DNA of 64,000 nucleotides from JBKQVT01 sp963727245 (GTDB lineage: Bacteria; Planctomycetota; Planctomycetia; Pirellulales; Thermoguttaceae). The DNA lies in NCBI GenBank assembly GCA_963727245.1, contig CAVSFO010000001.1:186001-250000 (forward strand). Reading direction: 5' to 3'. Position 1 is the stretch's first letter. Each line of letters opens with the position of its first letter. Positions 17,733 to 26,483 of this stretch are shown piece after piece. A model generated the notes under the pieces. It worked only from the letters and a program-made list of their open reading frames with translations, did not search any database and was not told the DNA's origin. Both the position numbers and the translations under genes were made by a program.

Positions 17733-18811
17733 GCGTTGACTGAGCGTTGGTCCCGGCAGCAGCGCGGCGATGAAGGCTTCGGTGGCCTTACAGAACCGGG
17801 ACAGTCCAGTCCCTGTTGATGTTGACGCCGCCCGGCCTATGATTGCCGACCGGTCGCCGTCCGATGGTTGCAAGTGTACCCGGTCAGGGTGCCAGTACGC
17901 AAGTGGGACGTCCGGCACCCCTTGCAGGCCAAGGTGAGAGCCGCGATAATGGCAACATGGCCTTACCGGTCTAGGCTGCCTGCAAACAGTTAGGGGTGAG
18001 CCATGATTCGGATCGATCTGGTTGACGACACGGCCAGCGTAAAGCACATCGAGTTCTGCGTGCTTCCCGTAACCCAACAGAAAGATTTCACCTGTTTTCC
18101 AGATGACATTTTGCCCCTGCGTAGTGTCGTGCGGCTTTCCCGTAAACTCAGCGCGGGGCGTGTATTCGGGCGGATGGGCAAGTATGTCTGGTATCGGCTG
18201 CTCGGGACACCGGCTGGCACGCACCAAAGCCCACTGGCCGACCGCCAGTGAAGGGCCGACGGATCGGTGGATCAACTGCATGAAGTTGGCTGGGACGTGG
18301 GGTGGCTGATTGCCACGCACAGTACGGCTTTGCAAACTAAATCCGGAACCCGACGTTCACCTTCAGCTCTTCGTGTTGGGCAAACTCATTGCCGTTGTCA
18401 AGCGTCAGGGTCTTTCGCAGCGATGGAGGCGTCGTCGCACACTGCCGGGTGGCGGCCTGGCGGACTGTGCCGGCGCAAGTCGGGAACCTTGCCCAACAGC
18501 AGGTATTAGTCGGCGCGCCTTCGGCGATGTCCGCCTGCAGCATCTCCACAGTGACAGGCTTCGGACCAGCGGCGGAAAGGATGCGGGCCATGTCCACCAG
18601 CCGTAAGGCTTGGGGATTTAATGGGCCGCCTTACCGTCCTTCAGGGTTAAGGTTACTCATCAGCGAGCCTTTCCACGCCCAGCGGTTACACAGGAATTAC
18701 AAGAATCTGGTCCAAGGGCCTCGCAATCCGCTTGATGTTTTTCCGAAAACCTGGCTCATGTGTGGTTGTGGTGTGAACCAATACCCCATGTACCAGAAAA
18801 GGAGGTTTGCG
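17733..18811. other. 1.1-kb stretch without a convincing intact gene; IS30-like scrap
   Basis: No intact gene is supported. On the minus strand at about 18350-18430 the segment LRKTLTLDNGNEFAQHEEL resembles the DDE region of IS30-family transposases (LTLDNG.EFA.HE) and is cut off on both sides. Just before it on the same strand, AAGPKPVTVEMLQADIAEGAP looks protein-like but is not recognised. The region probably holds decayed mobile DNA. Confidence 0.4.
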
Positions 18812-19417
18812 ATGAAGAAGAGCGAAGTGAAAATTGGCAAGCTGTACACCGCGAAGGTGACCAACAAGGTCGTCCAGGTGCGGATCGATGCCGAGAGCCG
18901 GTACGGCGGGTGGGACGCCACGAACATGGCCACCGGCAAGAAGGTCCGCATCCAGTCGGCCCAGCGGCTGCGGGCGGCCGTCGGGGGCGACGGTGCCCAG
19001 ACGGGCGGCAAGAAGGGCAAGGCCACCAAGAAGGCCAAGGCCCCGGCCGAGGCCCAACCGGCGCAAACGTCGGGCCCCACGGTCGAAGATACAGCCAAGG
19101 CCGGGCCGGTTGCCGGCACCGAGCCCGCTGCGGCCGAGAAGGCCGGCAAGGCCAAGCGGACCCGGGCCAAGAAGGAGCCCAAGGAGAAACGCATAAGCGG
19201 CCTGGATGCCGCCGCCAAGGTGCTCGAGGAGTCCGGTCAGCCGATGACCTGCAAGGAGATGGTCGAGGCGTCCGAGGCGAAGGGCTACTGGAAGTCGCCC
19301 GGCGGCAAGACGCCGCACGCCACGGTCTACAGCGCGATCATGCGCGAGATCAAGGTCAAGGGTGCTGAGGCCCGGTTCTCCAAGGCCGACCGCGGCAAGT
19401 TCACACGCAAGAGCTGA
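18812..19417 (+). CDS. HARE-HTH protein with Lys/Ala-rich linker
   Basis: ATG at 18812 after AAAAGGAGG, 201 residues. Residues ~1-55 form a small domain (VKIGKLYTAKVTNKVVQVRI...). Residues ~65-125 are a Lys/Ala/Pro linker resembling histone H1 tails. Residues ~128-200 are a HARE-HTH (winged-helix) domain: SGLDAAAKVLEESGQPMTCK, YWKSPGGKTPHATVYSAIMR, FSKADRGKFTRK. HARE-HTH domains occur in RpoE-delta, ASXL and many phage or restriction proteins and are thought to bind DNA. The basic linker supports DNA association. Its role is not known. Confidence 0.8.
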   Translation: MKKSEVKIGKLYTAKVTNKVVQVRIDAESRYGGWDATNMATGKKVRIQSAQRLRAAVGGDGAQTGGKKGKATKKAKAPAEAQPAQTSGPTVEDTAKAGPVAGTEPAAAEKAGKAKRTRAKKEPKEKRISGLDAAAKVLEESGQPMTCKEMVEASEAKGYWKSPGGKTPHATVYSAIMREIKVKGAEARFSKADRGKFTRKS

Positions 19418-19570
19418 TTTCATTCTCCTCCCTCCCCCTAACCCCGGCTCAGCCCGGGGTTCTCTTCGGCCACTCCCGGCTGGCAGGCTTTTTCGGCCCT
19501 AGACAACAACCCTATTGGTGGGGATAATAGAGGTGCAGTGCAAATCTGTGGCTGGAGATAGGAAGGCTCT

Positions 19571-19780
19571 ATGGACCAAAGTGCTAACGCCATTCTGGAA
19601 GCAGCGATGCTGTTGTCTGAGAACGATCGCATCACGCTGGTGTCCCGGCTGCTGGAAAGCGTGCCATCGGAAGATGTCACGGCATCTGTGGATGATCCCT
19701 CCTTGGTCGAGGAACTCGACCGTCGTTTCGCTGACCGCGAAGGGGGCATTTCCTGGTCGGAGTTGCGGGCGGAAGGATAA
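19571..19780 (+). CDS. Addiction-module antitoxin component
   Basis: A 69-residue protein: MDQSANAILEAAMLLSENDR, ITLVSRLLESVP, then an acidic ending RRFADREGGISWSELRAEG. This matches the small 'addiction module component' antitoxins (LPxxxRxxLxxxLLxS...W..E). GGAAGG precedes the ATG. The stop TAA overlaps the toxin ATG by one base (TAATG), indicating translational coupling. Confidence 0.85.
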   Translation: MDQSANAILEAAMLLSENDRITLVSRLLESVPSEDVTASVDDPSLVEELDRRFADREGGISWSELRAEG

Positions 19781-20082
19781 TGCCCACCAGCGATGTCGTC
19801 TTCCACCGACTTGCAGCCCGCGAGTATCGCTCCGCGCGCGATTGGTATGCGGAACGCTCGACAGAGGTCGCCCATCGCTTCCGCATGAGCGTCGACCGTG
19901 CGGTGGAACGAATCGCTGCGGAAGCGGAATCGCTCCCCTGTCTTACGGGCGCATACCGCTATGTTCGTGTAGGCCGCTTTCCCTATCTACTGATCTTTCG
20001 TCTGATTGACGTCCATGCGATCCTCATCCTCGCCGTGGCCCACACGAGCCGGCGGCCCGGCTATTGGCGGCGTCGGAAGTGA
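19780..20082 (+). CDS. ParE/RelE-family toxin
   Basis: A 100-residue protein of the ParE/RelE fold: VVFHRLAAREYRSARDWYAE, then FRMSVDRAVERIAAEAESLP, the strand motif YRYVRVGRFPYLLIFRLID and the ending ILILAVAHTSRRPGYWRRR, typical of the ParE branch that goes with this antitoxin type. Targets in the family are gyrase or ribosome-bound mRNA; which one applies here is not known. Overlaps the antitoxin stop by one base. Confidence 0.88.
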   Translation: MPTSDVVFHRLAAREYRSARDWYAERSTEVAHRFRMSVDRAVERIAAEAESLPCLTGAYRYVRVGRFPYLLIFRLIDVHAILILAVAHTSRRPGYWRRRK

Positions 20083-20099
20083 CCTCATCGGGTACATTG

Positions 20100-20257
20100 T
20101 GGCCGCAAATAGTTACCCCCTCGGCATCGCCGCCGATGGGCTGGCGGAAGCCAAGCTCCCGGATCGAGGCGACCACGGCGTCCACAGCGGCATGAATCTG
20201 GCGGGGATTGCCGGGGTAGGGCGCGATTTTCACCAGCTCCCATTTCTCGATCTTCAA
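20100..20257 (-). pseudogene. ParB/Srx-like nuclease domain, N-terminal fragment
   Basis: Minus strand from 20257: MKIEKWELVKIAPYPGNPRQ, ASIRELGFRQPI, DAEGVTICGH, which is the N-terminus of ParB-like (Spo0J/phage modification-associated) proteins up to the GHxR-type box. The match breaks near 20100, beside the toxin gene end, where unrelated sequence begins. In phages this domain is often next to methyltransferase genes. Truncated remnant. Confidence 0.65.
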
Positions 20258-20864
20258 ATCGCGTCTCCTTCAGTGCGTAAGTGCGTTGCTTTCAAGGGCT
20301 TAAAAAAGTCGGACAAGCAAAAGAAAGTGTGCTTAACCGGGGGCCTGTTCCCGCGGGCCCGTCGCCGGCGCGAATTTCTGGGAGGACCCAAGGCCGGGGG
20401 GGCCCCAAGGGGATACGCCACGTTTGCACGTGTTGGGCCGAGGGCAAGCTTGGGGTGAAGGGTAAACGGCGCGGTACCGGGCCAACGTGCGCAAACGTGG
20501 GGCAACAAGGGGCATTGTCTGCGGAGAGGCAGGCTTCCGTCTTGGCCGCGCCCGGGGTTGCATTTGTGCCGTTGAATTGTCAGAATATCCAGAGCGCTTT
20601 CCGGCAGGGCCGTGCGCGATGGCCGGGCTTGGTTCGCGCGGCGCGGAATGGAGAGCGCGGGAGGCACTACGCATTGCGACTTCCCCCAGCCTGGATGATG
20701 GCGACGATACTATCGCGGATAGCGGAAGGAAGTGTGAGCCACGCGTCGATTACACTGGCCACTTGCGGGTCGGCAGAAGCCGCTTTTGGCGCGAGTGCTG
20801 CGCCTTGTGCTGCGCTTGTTGGAGAAACGCTAGATTTCTCGGGGTTTTTGGGGTCTTCGTCTAG
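20258..20864. other. Gene-free stretch with a long inverted repeat
   Basis: I see no supported gene in these 600 bases. A near-perfect 22-bp inverted repeat lies at 20418-20439 (CCACGTTTGCACGTGTTGGG...) and 20479-20500 (GGCCAACGTGCGCAAACGTG...), able to form a hairpin with a ~39-nt loop. The stretch ends at the tRNA-Ser fragment. Confidence 0.5.
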
Positions 20865-20920
20865 ACTCGAAATCAGGTGCCGGGCAACCGGTTGAGGGTT
20901 CGACTCCCTTGCCCTCCGCT
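20865..20920 (+). other. 3' fragment of a tRNA-Ser(CGA) gene, probable att remnant
   Basis: The fragment begins in the anticodon arm (GACTCGAAATCAGG, anticodon CGA), continues through a long class-II variable arm (GTGCCGGGCAACCGGT) and a T-arm (GAGGGTTCGACTCCCTT), and ends with acceptor strand GCCCTCCGC. The upstream base sequence neither pairs with the acceptor nor supplies a D-arm, so the 5' half is missing. Fragments starting in the anticodon loop are typical leftovers of tyrosine-integrase insertion. The orientation implies the integrated DNA lies to the left. Confidence 0.75.
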
Positions 20921-21062
20921 TAGCATAATCTCATACGGACTCGCACAAGGTGCGCAACTCGTAAAGGGCTAGGGCTTGTGCCATTTCTTGGGGGCGGGGC
21001 CTCGCCGTCGCACCCCGTCGCGTGGTCCGGCGTCAAAGACTCGTTCCGGTGGGAGAATAATC

Positions 21063-22123
21063 ATGTCCAAGAAGAACGAACCCGACAAGGACGTGGTATT
21101 TCGCGTGGCGACCTTGTTTTTCAGCGGCCTGGGCGCTCGCGAGATTGCCGAACAGGTCAACAAGGAACTCCGGCCCGCCAAACCGCTCAACCGCGAGAGC
21201 GTCTACCCGCTGTTGGCCGCGGCGCGGCAACTAGAGTTTGTGCGGCTGGTGGCGCCACTTGAGGGCACGCTGGCCAAAGAGGTTGCCGGCAAGTTCGCCT
21301 GCAATCCCCAACACATCACGGTCGTCCGCACGCAAGGAAAGCACCTCAACGAATACGTCGCGGAGCGAGCGGCCGAGGTCGCCTTGGACTTGATCCGCGC
21401 TACCGGCGCCTCGCTGGCAGGAGCCGTAGGCCTGGGCCTGGGACCGGGTCGGGCAACGCTGGACTTTTCGCGGTGCCTGAGCGAACTCTTGCGGTCGGAA
21501 ATCAACGTGCCGAAAATCAAGCTCTTCGCCATCTGTGCCGGCAGCCCGGCAAACCACCCGGAATACTCTTCCACAAGCTTCTTCAACCTCTTCCCCCCGG
21601 ACAGGGTCACGGCGCGTGTCGGCCTTTTTGCCGAGACCGTTGTCCCCAACGATCAATTCGAGACGATCAAGCAACGCCCGGGCGTCGCCGAAGCGTTTGC
21701 GTCACGCGGCGAAGTGAGCATCGTCGTTACGTCCATGGGTGACTTCCACGACGAACACAACCTCCTGTCACTGTTCCTCGGGCGCACAGCGCCAACATGC
21801 AGGCGCTCCGCGACGGCGGGTGGATCGGAAGCGTTCAGTATCGGCCCTATTCGGCAACCGACCCGATCAAGGAAGACGGCAAGGACATGCGGGCGGTGAC
21901 GCTTTTCGAACTTGAGGATTTCGTGCGCATGGCGGATTCGAAAAACAAGCACGTCGTCTTGATCGCCCGGCAATGTGGCGCCTGCGGGCGGACCCGGGCG
22001 GCGGCATTGCGACCCTTGTTGAAATCGCCGCGCCTGCGCGTATGGAGCGACCTGGTCATGGACGAAGCCACAGCCAGGGATTTGCTGAGTGATGCGACTG
22101 AGAATTCCCGCCAGGTCGTGTGA
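21063..22123 (+). CDS. SorC/DeoR-type sugar-binding transcriptional regulator, frameshifted
   Basis: ATG at 21063 after GGGAG. Residues ~8-60 form an HTH (VVFRVATLFFSGLGAREIAE...NRESVYPLLAAARQLEFVRL). A SorC-like effector domain follows (AVGLGLGPGRATLDFSRCLS, KIKLFAICAGSP, MGDFHDEHNLL). A one-base slip near 21785 is needed to reach the natural continuation ANMQALRDGGWIGSVQYRPY, VTLFELEDFVRMADSKNKHV, with a stop at 22123. The family represses carbohydrate genes until a phospho-sugar binds. No sugar genes are adjacent, and the ligand is unknown. Confidence 0.6.
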
Positions 22124-22312
22124 CATCCGTGGTGGCTGGCGTCGGCGCAGGCTCGCCCACGTTTGGGCCGTGTTACGCGACCAGGGGCCGTGGTCGGCCT
22201 TCTTACCCAAAGGTTGCCATCGACCCAACGCGGGGCAAACCCAAGGGTTACGCTGAAATCCAATGTGCACAACTTCACAGACCACACTTTATTAGCACAC
22301 TTGCCTCAAACA

Positions 22313-22329
22313 TTCTACAAACTGTAGAA
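22313..22329. promoter_or_regulatory. Perfect inverted repeat, possible operator
   Basis: TTCTACA-AAC-TGTAGAA: 7-bp arms with a 3-bp centre, in an unusually AT-rich 250-bp stretch. It lies 35 bp upstream of the first of two promoter-like sequences before the ubiquitin/Pup-like gene cluster, a position that would suit a regulator-binding site. No regulator is identified. Confidence 0.45.
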
Positions 22330-22363
22330 GTGAGTGTTTGTGTATACCGTGGAAAGTTAGTGT

Positions 22364-22392
22364 TTGACATAAGTCTTTACATGCGATAGATT
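22364..22392 (+). promoter_or_regulatory. Sigma-70-type promoter P1 of the Ub/Pup-like cluster
   Basis: TTGACA (22364-22369), 17-bp spacer, TAGATT (22387-22392). A perfect -35 with optimal spacing in AT-rich DNA, 150 bp upstream of the first gene of the cluster. Confidence 0.5.
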
Positions 22393-22460
22393 ATAAGATA
22401 TCGCACTACCACGTCTGGAGGCAAGAATAAATTCTGTGGAGTTGCCTGTGAAAATAGTGC

Positions 22461-22489
22461 TTGACAATTTTGTAGTTTCCCTTTAGGTT
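22461..22489 (+). promoter_or_regulatory. Sigma-70-type promoter P2 of the Ub/Pup-like cluster
   Basis: TTGACA (22461-22466), 17-bp spacer, TAGGTT (22484-22489). This second perfect -35 lies 97 bp after P1 and 56 bp before the first start codon at 22545. Confidence 0.5.
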
Positions 22490-22544
22490 ACGGTCGTGCG
22501 GTGGGCCGACTTTTTCCGAACCGTGACTCATGACGAGGTGGAGC

Positions 22545-23112
22545 ATGGTCAATCGTCGACCGGATAAAGGGCTGGAACGACGCCGAGCACGCGGCGCGAT
22601 CGTCGAGCGATTGTTCAGCAACCTGTTGGACTACTCGCAGGACCTGCTGACGCGCATCGGGTTGCAAAACGCCACCATCTCCGCGCAACTCGATCATGGT
22701 CAGGGTGGTCACGGTATGCCATTGTGCGTCCGCGGTGTTTCCCCTACAAAGCGCCAGGAAGCGCAGCGAGGCGACGGCCGCTCCGGTATACGACGTGAGC
22801 CAGCGGAGATTGCGTCTCAGGTCGTTGAGCCCGGCTGCGATCAACGCCATGCTCGGCCTAAGGCTGAATCGGCTCCTGCGCGATTTCGAAATTGGTTTCG
22901 GCGCGCTGCATATTCAAGTTGGTGAGGACGGAGAAATTCTCACCATTTGCCCTGCCCCGTCCTTTCGGCCCGATGAGCTGGAGGACATGGCGCGACGCCT
23001 GAGTGCGCTGCTGCCGGGCTCAGGAGCGGCTGGGAGCGCGCTGCTGGAGCCGAACACGCGACGGAAATTTCATCCCGGTGACGGAGGCCGCCGTCATGGC
23101 GGCGCAAAGTAA
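22545..23112 (+). CDS. First gene of the Ub/Pup-like cluster, unrecognised, probably frameshifted
   Basis: ATG at 22545 after GAGGTGGAG. The first frame is protein-like for ~55 residues (GAIVERLFSNLLDYSQDLLT, RIGLQNATISAQLDHG), then becomes Arg-rich and stops at 22925. A second frame from 22696 becomes protein-like (AAINAMLGLRLNRLLRDFEI, GFGALHIQVGEDGEILTICP, FRPDELEDMARRLSALLPGS) and stops at 23112. The simplest reading is one gene with a frame change between ~22690 and ~22800; two overlapping genes are possible. I do not recognise the family. Position and promoters tie it to the downstream E1/E2/Pup genes. Confidence 0.5.
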
Positions 23113-23260
23113 GAGATAGTAATAGCTGTCAGAATTCGCGACGCCTGAAGGTTCGGCACCGCACGGTGAGAATCGCATCAGGCCCCGTGATCACGGACGT
23201 TAGTTCCGTGCTTGGGGCCAAACCGATTTTCACCGTTTTTTGTGCTACGAAGGACATGTC

Positions 23261-23812
23261 ATGGCGAACCTTTGGCTTCAAGATGCTGAGGAAAAAGAGT
23301 GGGCCGTCTCGCCATTGATCGGCGGCGCTTACGGCGTATCAGGGCGAGGGCTCCTGTTACTTGATGACGGCTGCCGCCACGATGGTTTCATGCCTTCGGT
23401 CCTGCTGGTGCGCTGCGACAGCGGATCCGTGGAGCTTTGGTCCCTGTTGGCCAGGAAATGCGCAAGCGTTCAAGTCAACGGCTCGCCGCCTCTCGGGGTC
23501 AGGCTCCTGCGGGACCGCGATGAACTCGTGATCCGGGCCGACGGCGCGTCGGCTGCGCTGCACTGTTTCTTTTCCAGCGAGAAGTTCGCTGAAGTCGTCC
23601 CGTATCCCGGCGGCGACGCGGCAGGCCGGTGCCCGCGATGTAAGCTGCCGATTGAGAGGGGTCAGATGGCGGTTCGATGTCCGACTTGTAATGTCTGGCA
23701 CCATGAAGTCGAGGGCGGGCGGCAATGCTGGACGTATGCCGCCACGTGCGCGCTATGTGACCAGCCGACGCGGCTGGATGCTGGCTTCCGCTGGACTCCG
23801 GAGCAATTGTAA
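23261..23812 (+). CDS. FHA-like/RING-like zinc protein (possible E3-type component)
   Basis: ATG at 23261 after GAAGGAC, 183 residues. The N-terminal ~110 residues are beta-rich (LIGGAYGVSGRGLLLLDDGC, ASVQVNGSPPLGVRLLRDRD), fitting an FHA-like sandwich; this is inference. The C-terminal ~65 residues carry CPRC-(x13)-CPTC-NVWHHE-(x7)-C-(x6)-CALC, a binuclear treble-clef pattern like the prokaryotic RING-finger families. Such domains accompany bacterial E1/E2 genes and may act like E3s. The stop TAA overlaps the E1 start by one base. Confidence 0.65.
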   Translation: MANLWLQDAEEKEWAVSPLIGGAYGVSGRGLLLLDDGCRHDGFMPSVLLVRCDSGSVELWSLLARKCASVQVNGSPPLGVRLLRDRDELVIRADGASAALHCFFSSEKFAEVVPYPGGDAAGRCPRCKLPIERGQMAVRCPTCNVWHHEVEGGRQCWTYAATCALCDQPTRLDAGFRWTPEQL

Positions 23813-25016
23813 TGTCAAGTCAACAACCGCTGCCCGACAACACCCATCTCAGGACCGTGCTGATTGCGGGCGCGGGCAATATCGGCGCCGCCCTGGCGCC
23901 CATGGTGGCGCGGATGGAGGAGGTGGCAAGGATTCTGCTCGTCGATCCCGACGTTTACGAGAGGAAGAATCTTTCCTGCCAGGATATCTACAGTTGCGAC
24001 GTCGGCAGGAGGAAGGCGTTGGTGCAAGCTCGCAGGCTGCAGCGAATTAACCCGGCGATCGACGTCTGGGCGTATTGCTGCTCGCGTGGAGGACCTGCCA
24101 CTTGGCGTGTTGCAGGTCGATGCAATTCTGATCTGTGTGGATTCCAGAGCGTCGCGGCAGCTACGTAAACCAGGCGGCATGGCGTCTCGGTGTGCCGTGG
24201 ATTGACGGGGCGGTGGATGCCGCACGGTTGCTGGCCCGAGTCAACGCCTATGTTCCCGGTCCGGATGCGGCCTGTATGGAATGTGACTGGGCGCAAGACG
24301 ATTACGACAGCGCCGCCCTCGAGCAGCCGTACCCGTGTCAGCCCCGAGGCGGCGGTCCGGCGTCGACCAACTCTCCGGCAAGCCTCGGGCATATTGCGGC
24401 GGGACTGATGGCCATTGAGTGCCAGAAACTATTGGCCGGTGACCGAGAATTTCTGCTCGCCGGGCGCCAGGTGATGCTCGAACTGCGGCACCACACGCAT
24501 TACTTGACGACCGTCCGGCGCGGGCACTGCCGGTTTGATCACGAGATCTGGCTTGTCGAGCATCTCGAAGACTTGCCGGCGAAGATGACGCTTGGCGAGG
24601 CGGTCCGCCTTTCCGCGGACGGTTCTGGATCTTCCAGCGGCCGCGCATTGCGGGTTGAGGGACAGCAGTTTGCAACCATGCAGTTCTGCCCGGCCTGCGG
24701 GCATCACGAGCCGATGGCCATTCACCTGGCGGGTCGAATACCGTCCGCCCAGCGGCGTTGCAGGGCGTGCGGCCAAATCATGACCGTGCGCGGGTTTGAC
24801 ATGCGAGAATGGGTCGATAGCGAGACGCTGAGCGATCAGGACCTTGCCCGCCCGCTCTCCTCTCTCGGAGTGGAGCCGTTTGACGTGCTCTCCGCTGGCA
24901 GTGAGGCCGGCCAGCGGCATTTCGTGCTCGGTGCGGCCACGTTACCGCGGACAACCGGCAGGCGGGAGGCCAAGGGCGACCACTGCCGGAGCCAATTGCC
25001 AGGAGATGACCAATGA
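23812..25016 (+). CDS. E1-like (ThiF/HesA/MoeB) enzyme with C-terminal zinc ribbon, frameshifted
   Basis: ATG at 23812. Rossmann-type nucleotide site VLIAGAGNIGAALAP (~15-30), acidic end of the next strand LLVDPDVYERKNLSCQDIYS, then GRRKALVQARRLQRINP, as in ubiquitin-activating enzymes. Two frame changes (about 24075 and 24160) are needed to keep DLPLGVLQVDAILICVDSRA and VNQAAWRLGVPWIDGAVDAA together. A CMECDW segment is the likely site of the thioester or zinc cysteines. The C-terminus adds a zinc ribbon (FCPACGHHEP ... RRCRACGQIM). It would adenylate the C-terminus of a Ubl. Overlaps both neighbours by 1-4 nt. Confidence 0.82.
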
Positions 25017-25522
25017 ACGATCCTGTGCTGGAAGTATTTTTGAACCAGCAACTTGTCGAGGGCCTGGAATTGGCCGCACAGAGCGACTTGCTCGAACTGC
25101 TGCCGCAGGCTCTGGATCGCTACATTGCCATCTTCCGCTGCAAAGGCCTGGTTCGCGCCGATGGCGGCGACATTGTTGAGGCGTCGGAATTCCACGTCGG
25201 CATCTGGTTTCCCGCCGACTATTGCCGTCATGCCGATCCTTTCCAGGTGCTGACCTGGCTGTATCCGTTCAACGTCTTTCACCCGAATATTCGTCCCCCC
25301 TTGATCTGCGTGGGCAAGATTCCGCCGTCAACAGGTCTTTGCGACCTGCTCTTTCAGTGCTACGAGATCATCACCTACTTCAACTGGGCGCCCCATGACG
25401 GCCTGAATCCGGCGGCGTGCCAGTGGGCCAGGGGCCACCAGGAGCGCTTTCCCGTGGATCGGCGGCCGTTGAAACGCCGAGCCATCGATTTTCATGTCAA
25501 CGATGCGGCGAGGACGACATGA
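25013..25522 (+). CDS. E2-like ubiquitin-conjugating-fold protein
   Basis: A 169-residue protein. A UBC-type core is visible: a beta strand region (FHVGIWFPADYC), HPNI at residues 90-93, then PPLICVGKIPPSTGLCDLLF with candidate catalytic Cys99, followed by a helix (LFQCYEIITYFNW). The spacing between HPNI and the cysteine copies eukaryotic E2s (HPNI....IC). The eukaryotic Asn of the HPN motif is kept here. It would accept a Ubl from the E1 and pass it to a target. ATGA overlaps with the E1 stop and with the next gene indicate tight coupling. Confidence 0.82.
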   Translation: MNDPVLEVFLNQQLVEGLELAAQSDLLELLPQALDRYIAIFRCKGLVRADGGDIVEASEFHVGIWFPADYCRHADPFQVLTWLYPFNVFHPNIRPPLICVGKIPPSTGLCDLLFQCYEIITYFNWAPHDGLNPAACQWARGHQERFPVDRRPLKRRAIDFHVNDAARTT

Positions 25523-26430
25523 CTGCAGTACCTCAAGAACAAGAATACGAGACGCCCGTTGCCGACTGCCTCGAGCAGTGCGCGACGGGAATACGCGCGA
25601 TCGACAGCGGCTGGGAATGTACGCTCCGCGGCGAAGTTCCCCTGCTGGTCACTGCTCGACTCAAAAACCATTGGCTCAGGTTGTGTTCTTCGTTGAGCGG
25701 GCAATCGTCAAGCCGTCCTACGCCCGAGATCCTGGATCGAATGCTGGCGCAGAACGTGAAGCTCGCCGGGGGCGCAAAGTTCACGCTGGCCGAAGATCCG
25801 CCATTGCCCTGCCTCTCGGCAGAAATCCTCCTCGATGACGAGCCGTCCGATCTCGGAGTGAAGATCTCGCGGGCGTGCGACGGCTTCAGCCAGGCCTTGC
25901 AGGAGTTCGCCGGCGGACCGAACCGGCGTGAGCCCGATGCGGAACCCGCCCAAGCTGACTGTAATAAGGAGGAATCCGACGAGTTGGCCGCTGATTTAGC
26001 GGCCCTCTGCAAAGAGACTGGCTGGCCGCTGGCCCGACGGGCCGGCGACCAGTTGGCCGTCGATTTGGATGTTCCGGGCGGTTTTTACCAGGCCTTGGTG
26101 CAATCAAGGGGGCAGAAGGGCCTTCATCTCGGCGTCGACATCATGAGTGCGCCGTCCATCGGCGCTGCCAGTCGATATGCCGTCAACGTATTGCTGCTTC
26201 ATGCGTGCCAGTTCCTGCGGATGGCGCGGGCGACGACGCGGACTGCCGACGGCGCCGCCGTGTACGGCTGGGAGATCTCGCTGGACCGTGTTGCCAGCGT
26301 GCGGGAGGCGGAGTACGCCTTGGCCGCGCTCTCGCTGGCATGTCGCCTCTCGGCACGCGAAGTTGTGATGTTTCAACAAGACGAGACGTTTGCGCGGAGA
26401 TATCTTGTGCTCCGCGGCTGGTGTTCGTAG
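25519..26430 (+). CDS. Two-domain protein, CesT/YbjN-like repeats (inferred)
   Basis: A 303-residue protein whose halves look like two divergent copies of one alpha/beta unit. N-half: GWECTLRGEVPLLVTARLKN, ILDRMLAQNVKLAGGAKFTL. C-half: LARRAGDQLAVDLDVPGGFY, LGVDIMSAPSIGAASRYAVN, LLHACQFLRMARATTRTADG. The pattern of strands and a long helix recalls type III secretion chaperones (CesT fold) and YbjN-like proteins, which bind other proteins. The fold is inferred, not proven. ATGA overlap with the E2 gene; followed by the Ubl gene after 53 nt. Confidence 0.5.
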   Translation: MTAVPQEQEYETPVADCLEQCATGIRAIDSGWECTLRGEVPLLVTARLKNHWLRLCSSLSGQSSSRPTPEILDRMLAQNVKLAGGAKFTLAEDPPLPCLSAEILLDDEPSDLGVKISRACDGFSQALQEFAGGPNRREPDAEPAQADCNKEESDELAADLAALCKETGWPLARRAGDQLAVDLDVPGGFYQALVQSRGQKGLHLGVDIMSAPSIGAASRYAVNVLLLHACQFLRMARATTRTADGAAVYGWEISLDRVASVREAEYALAALSLACRLSAREVVMFQQDETFARRYLVLRGWCS

Positions 26431-26483
26431 AAGATTACCCGTTGTTCGTTGTCACTTCAGCAGTTTGAAAGGAGAAAAGACTC

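Noticed and set aside
17397..18335. Minus-strand frame of 312 codons opposite the HTH gene
   Set aside because: Half of it is antisense to the well-supported HTH gene and the rest has no protein-like features.
20861..20920. Complete tRNA-Ser gene
   Set aside because: The 5' side has no acceptor strand or D-arm able to pair with the 3' part; only a 3' fragment is present.
22488..22850. Minus-strand frame of 120 codons over the first gene of the Ub/Pup-like cluster
   Set aside because: It runs against the two promoters and the ribosome site for the plus-strand gene and extends into the promoter; no motif.
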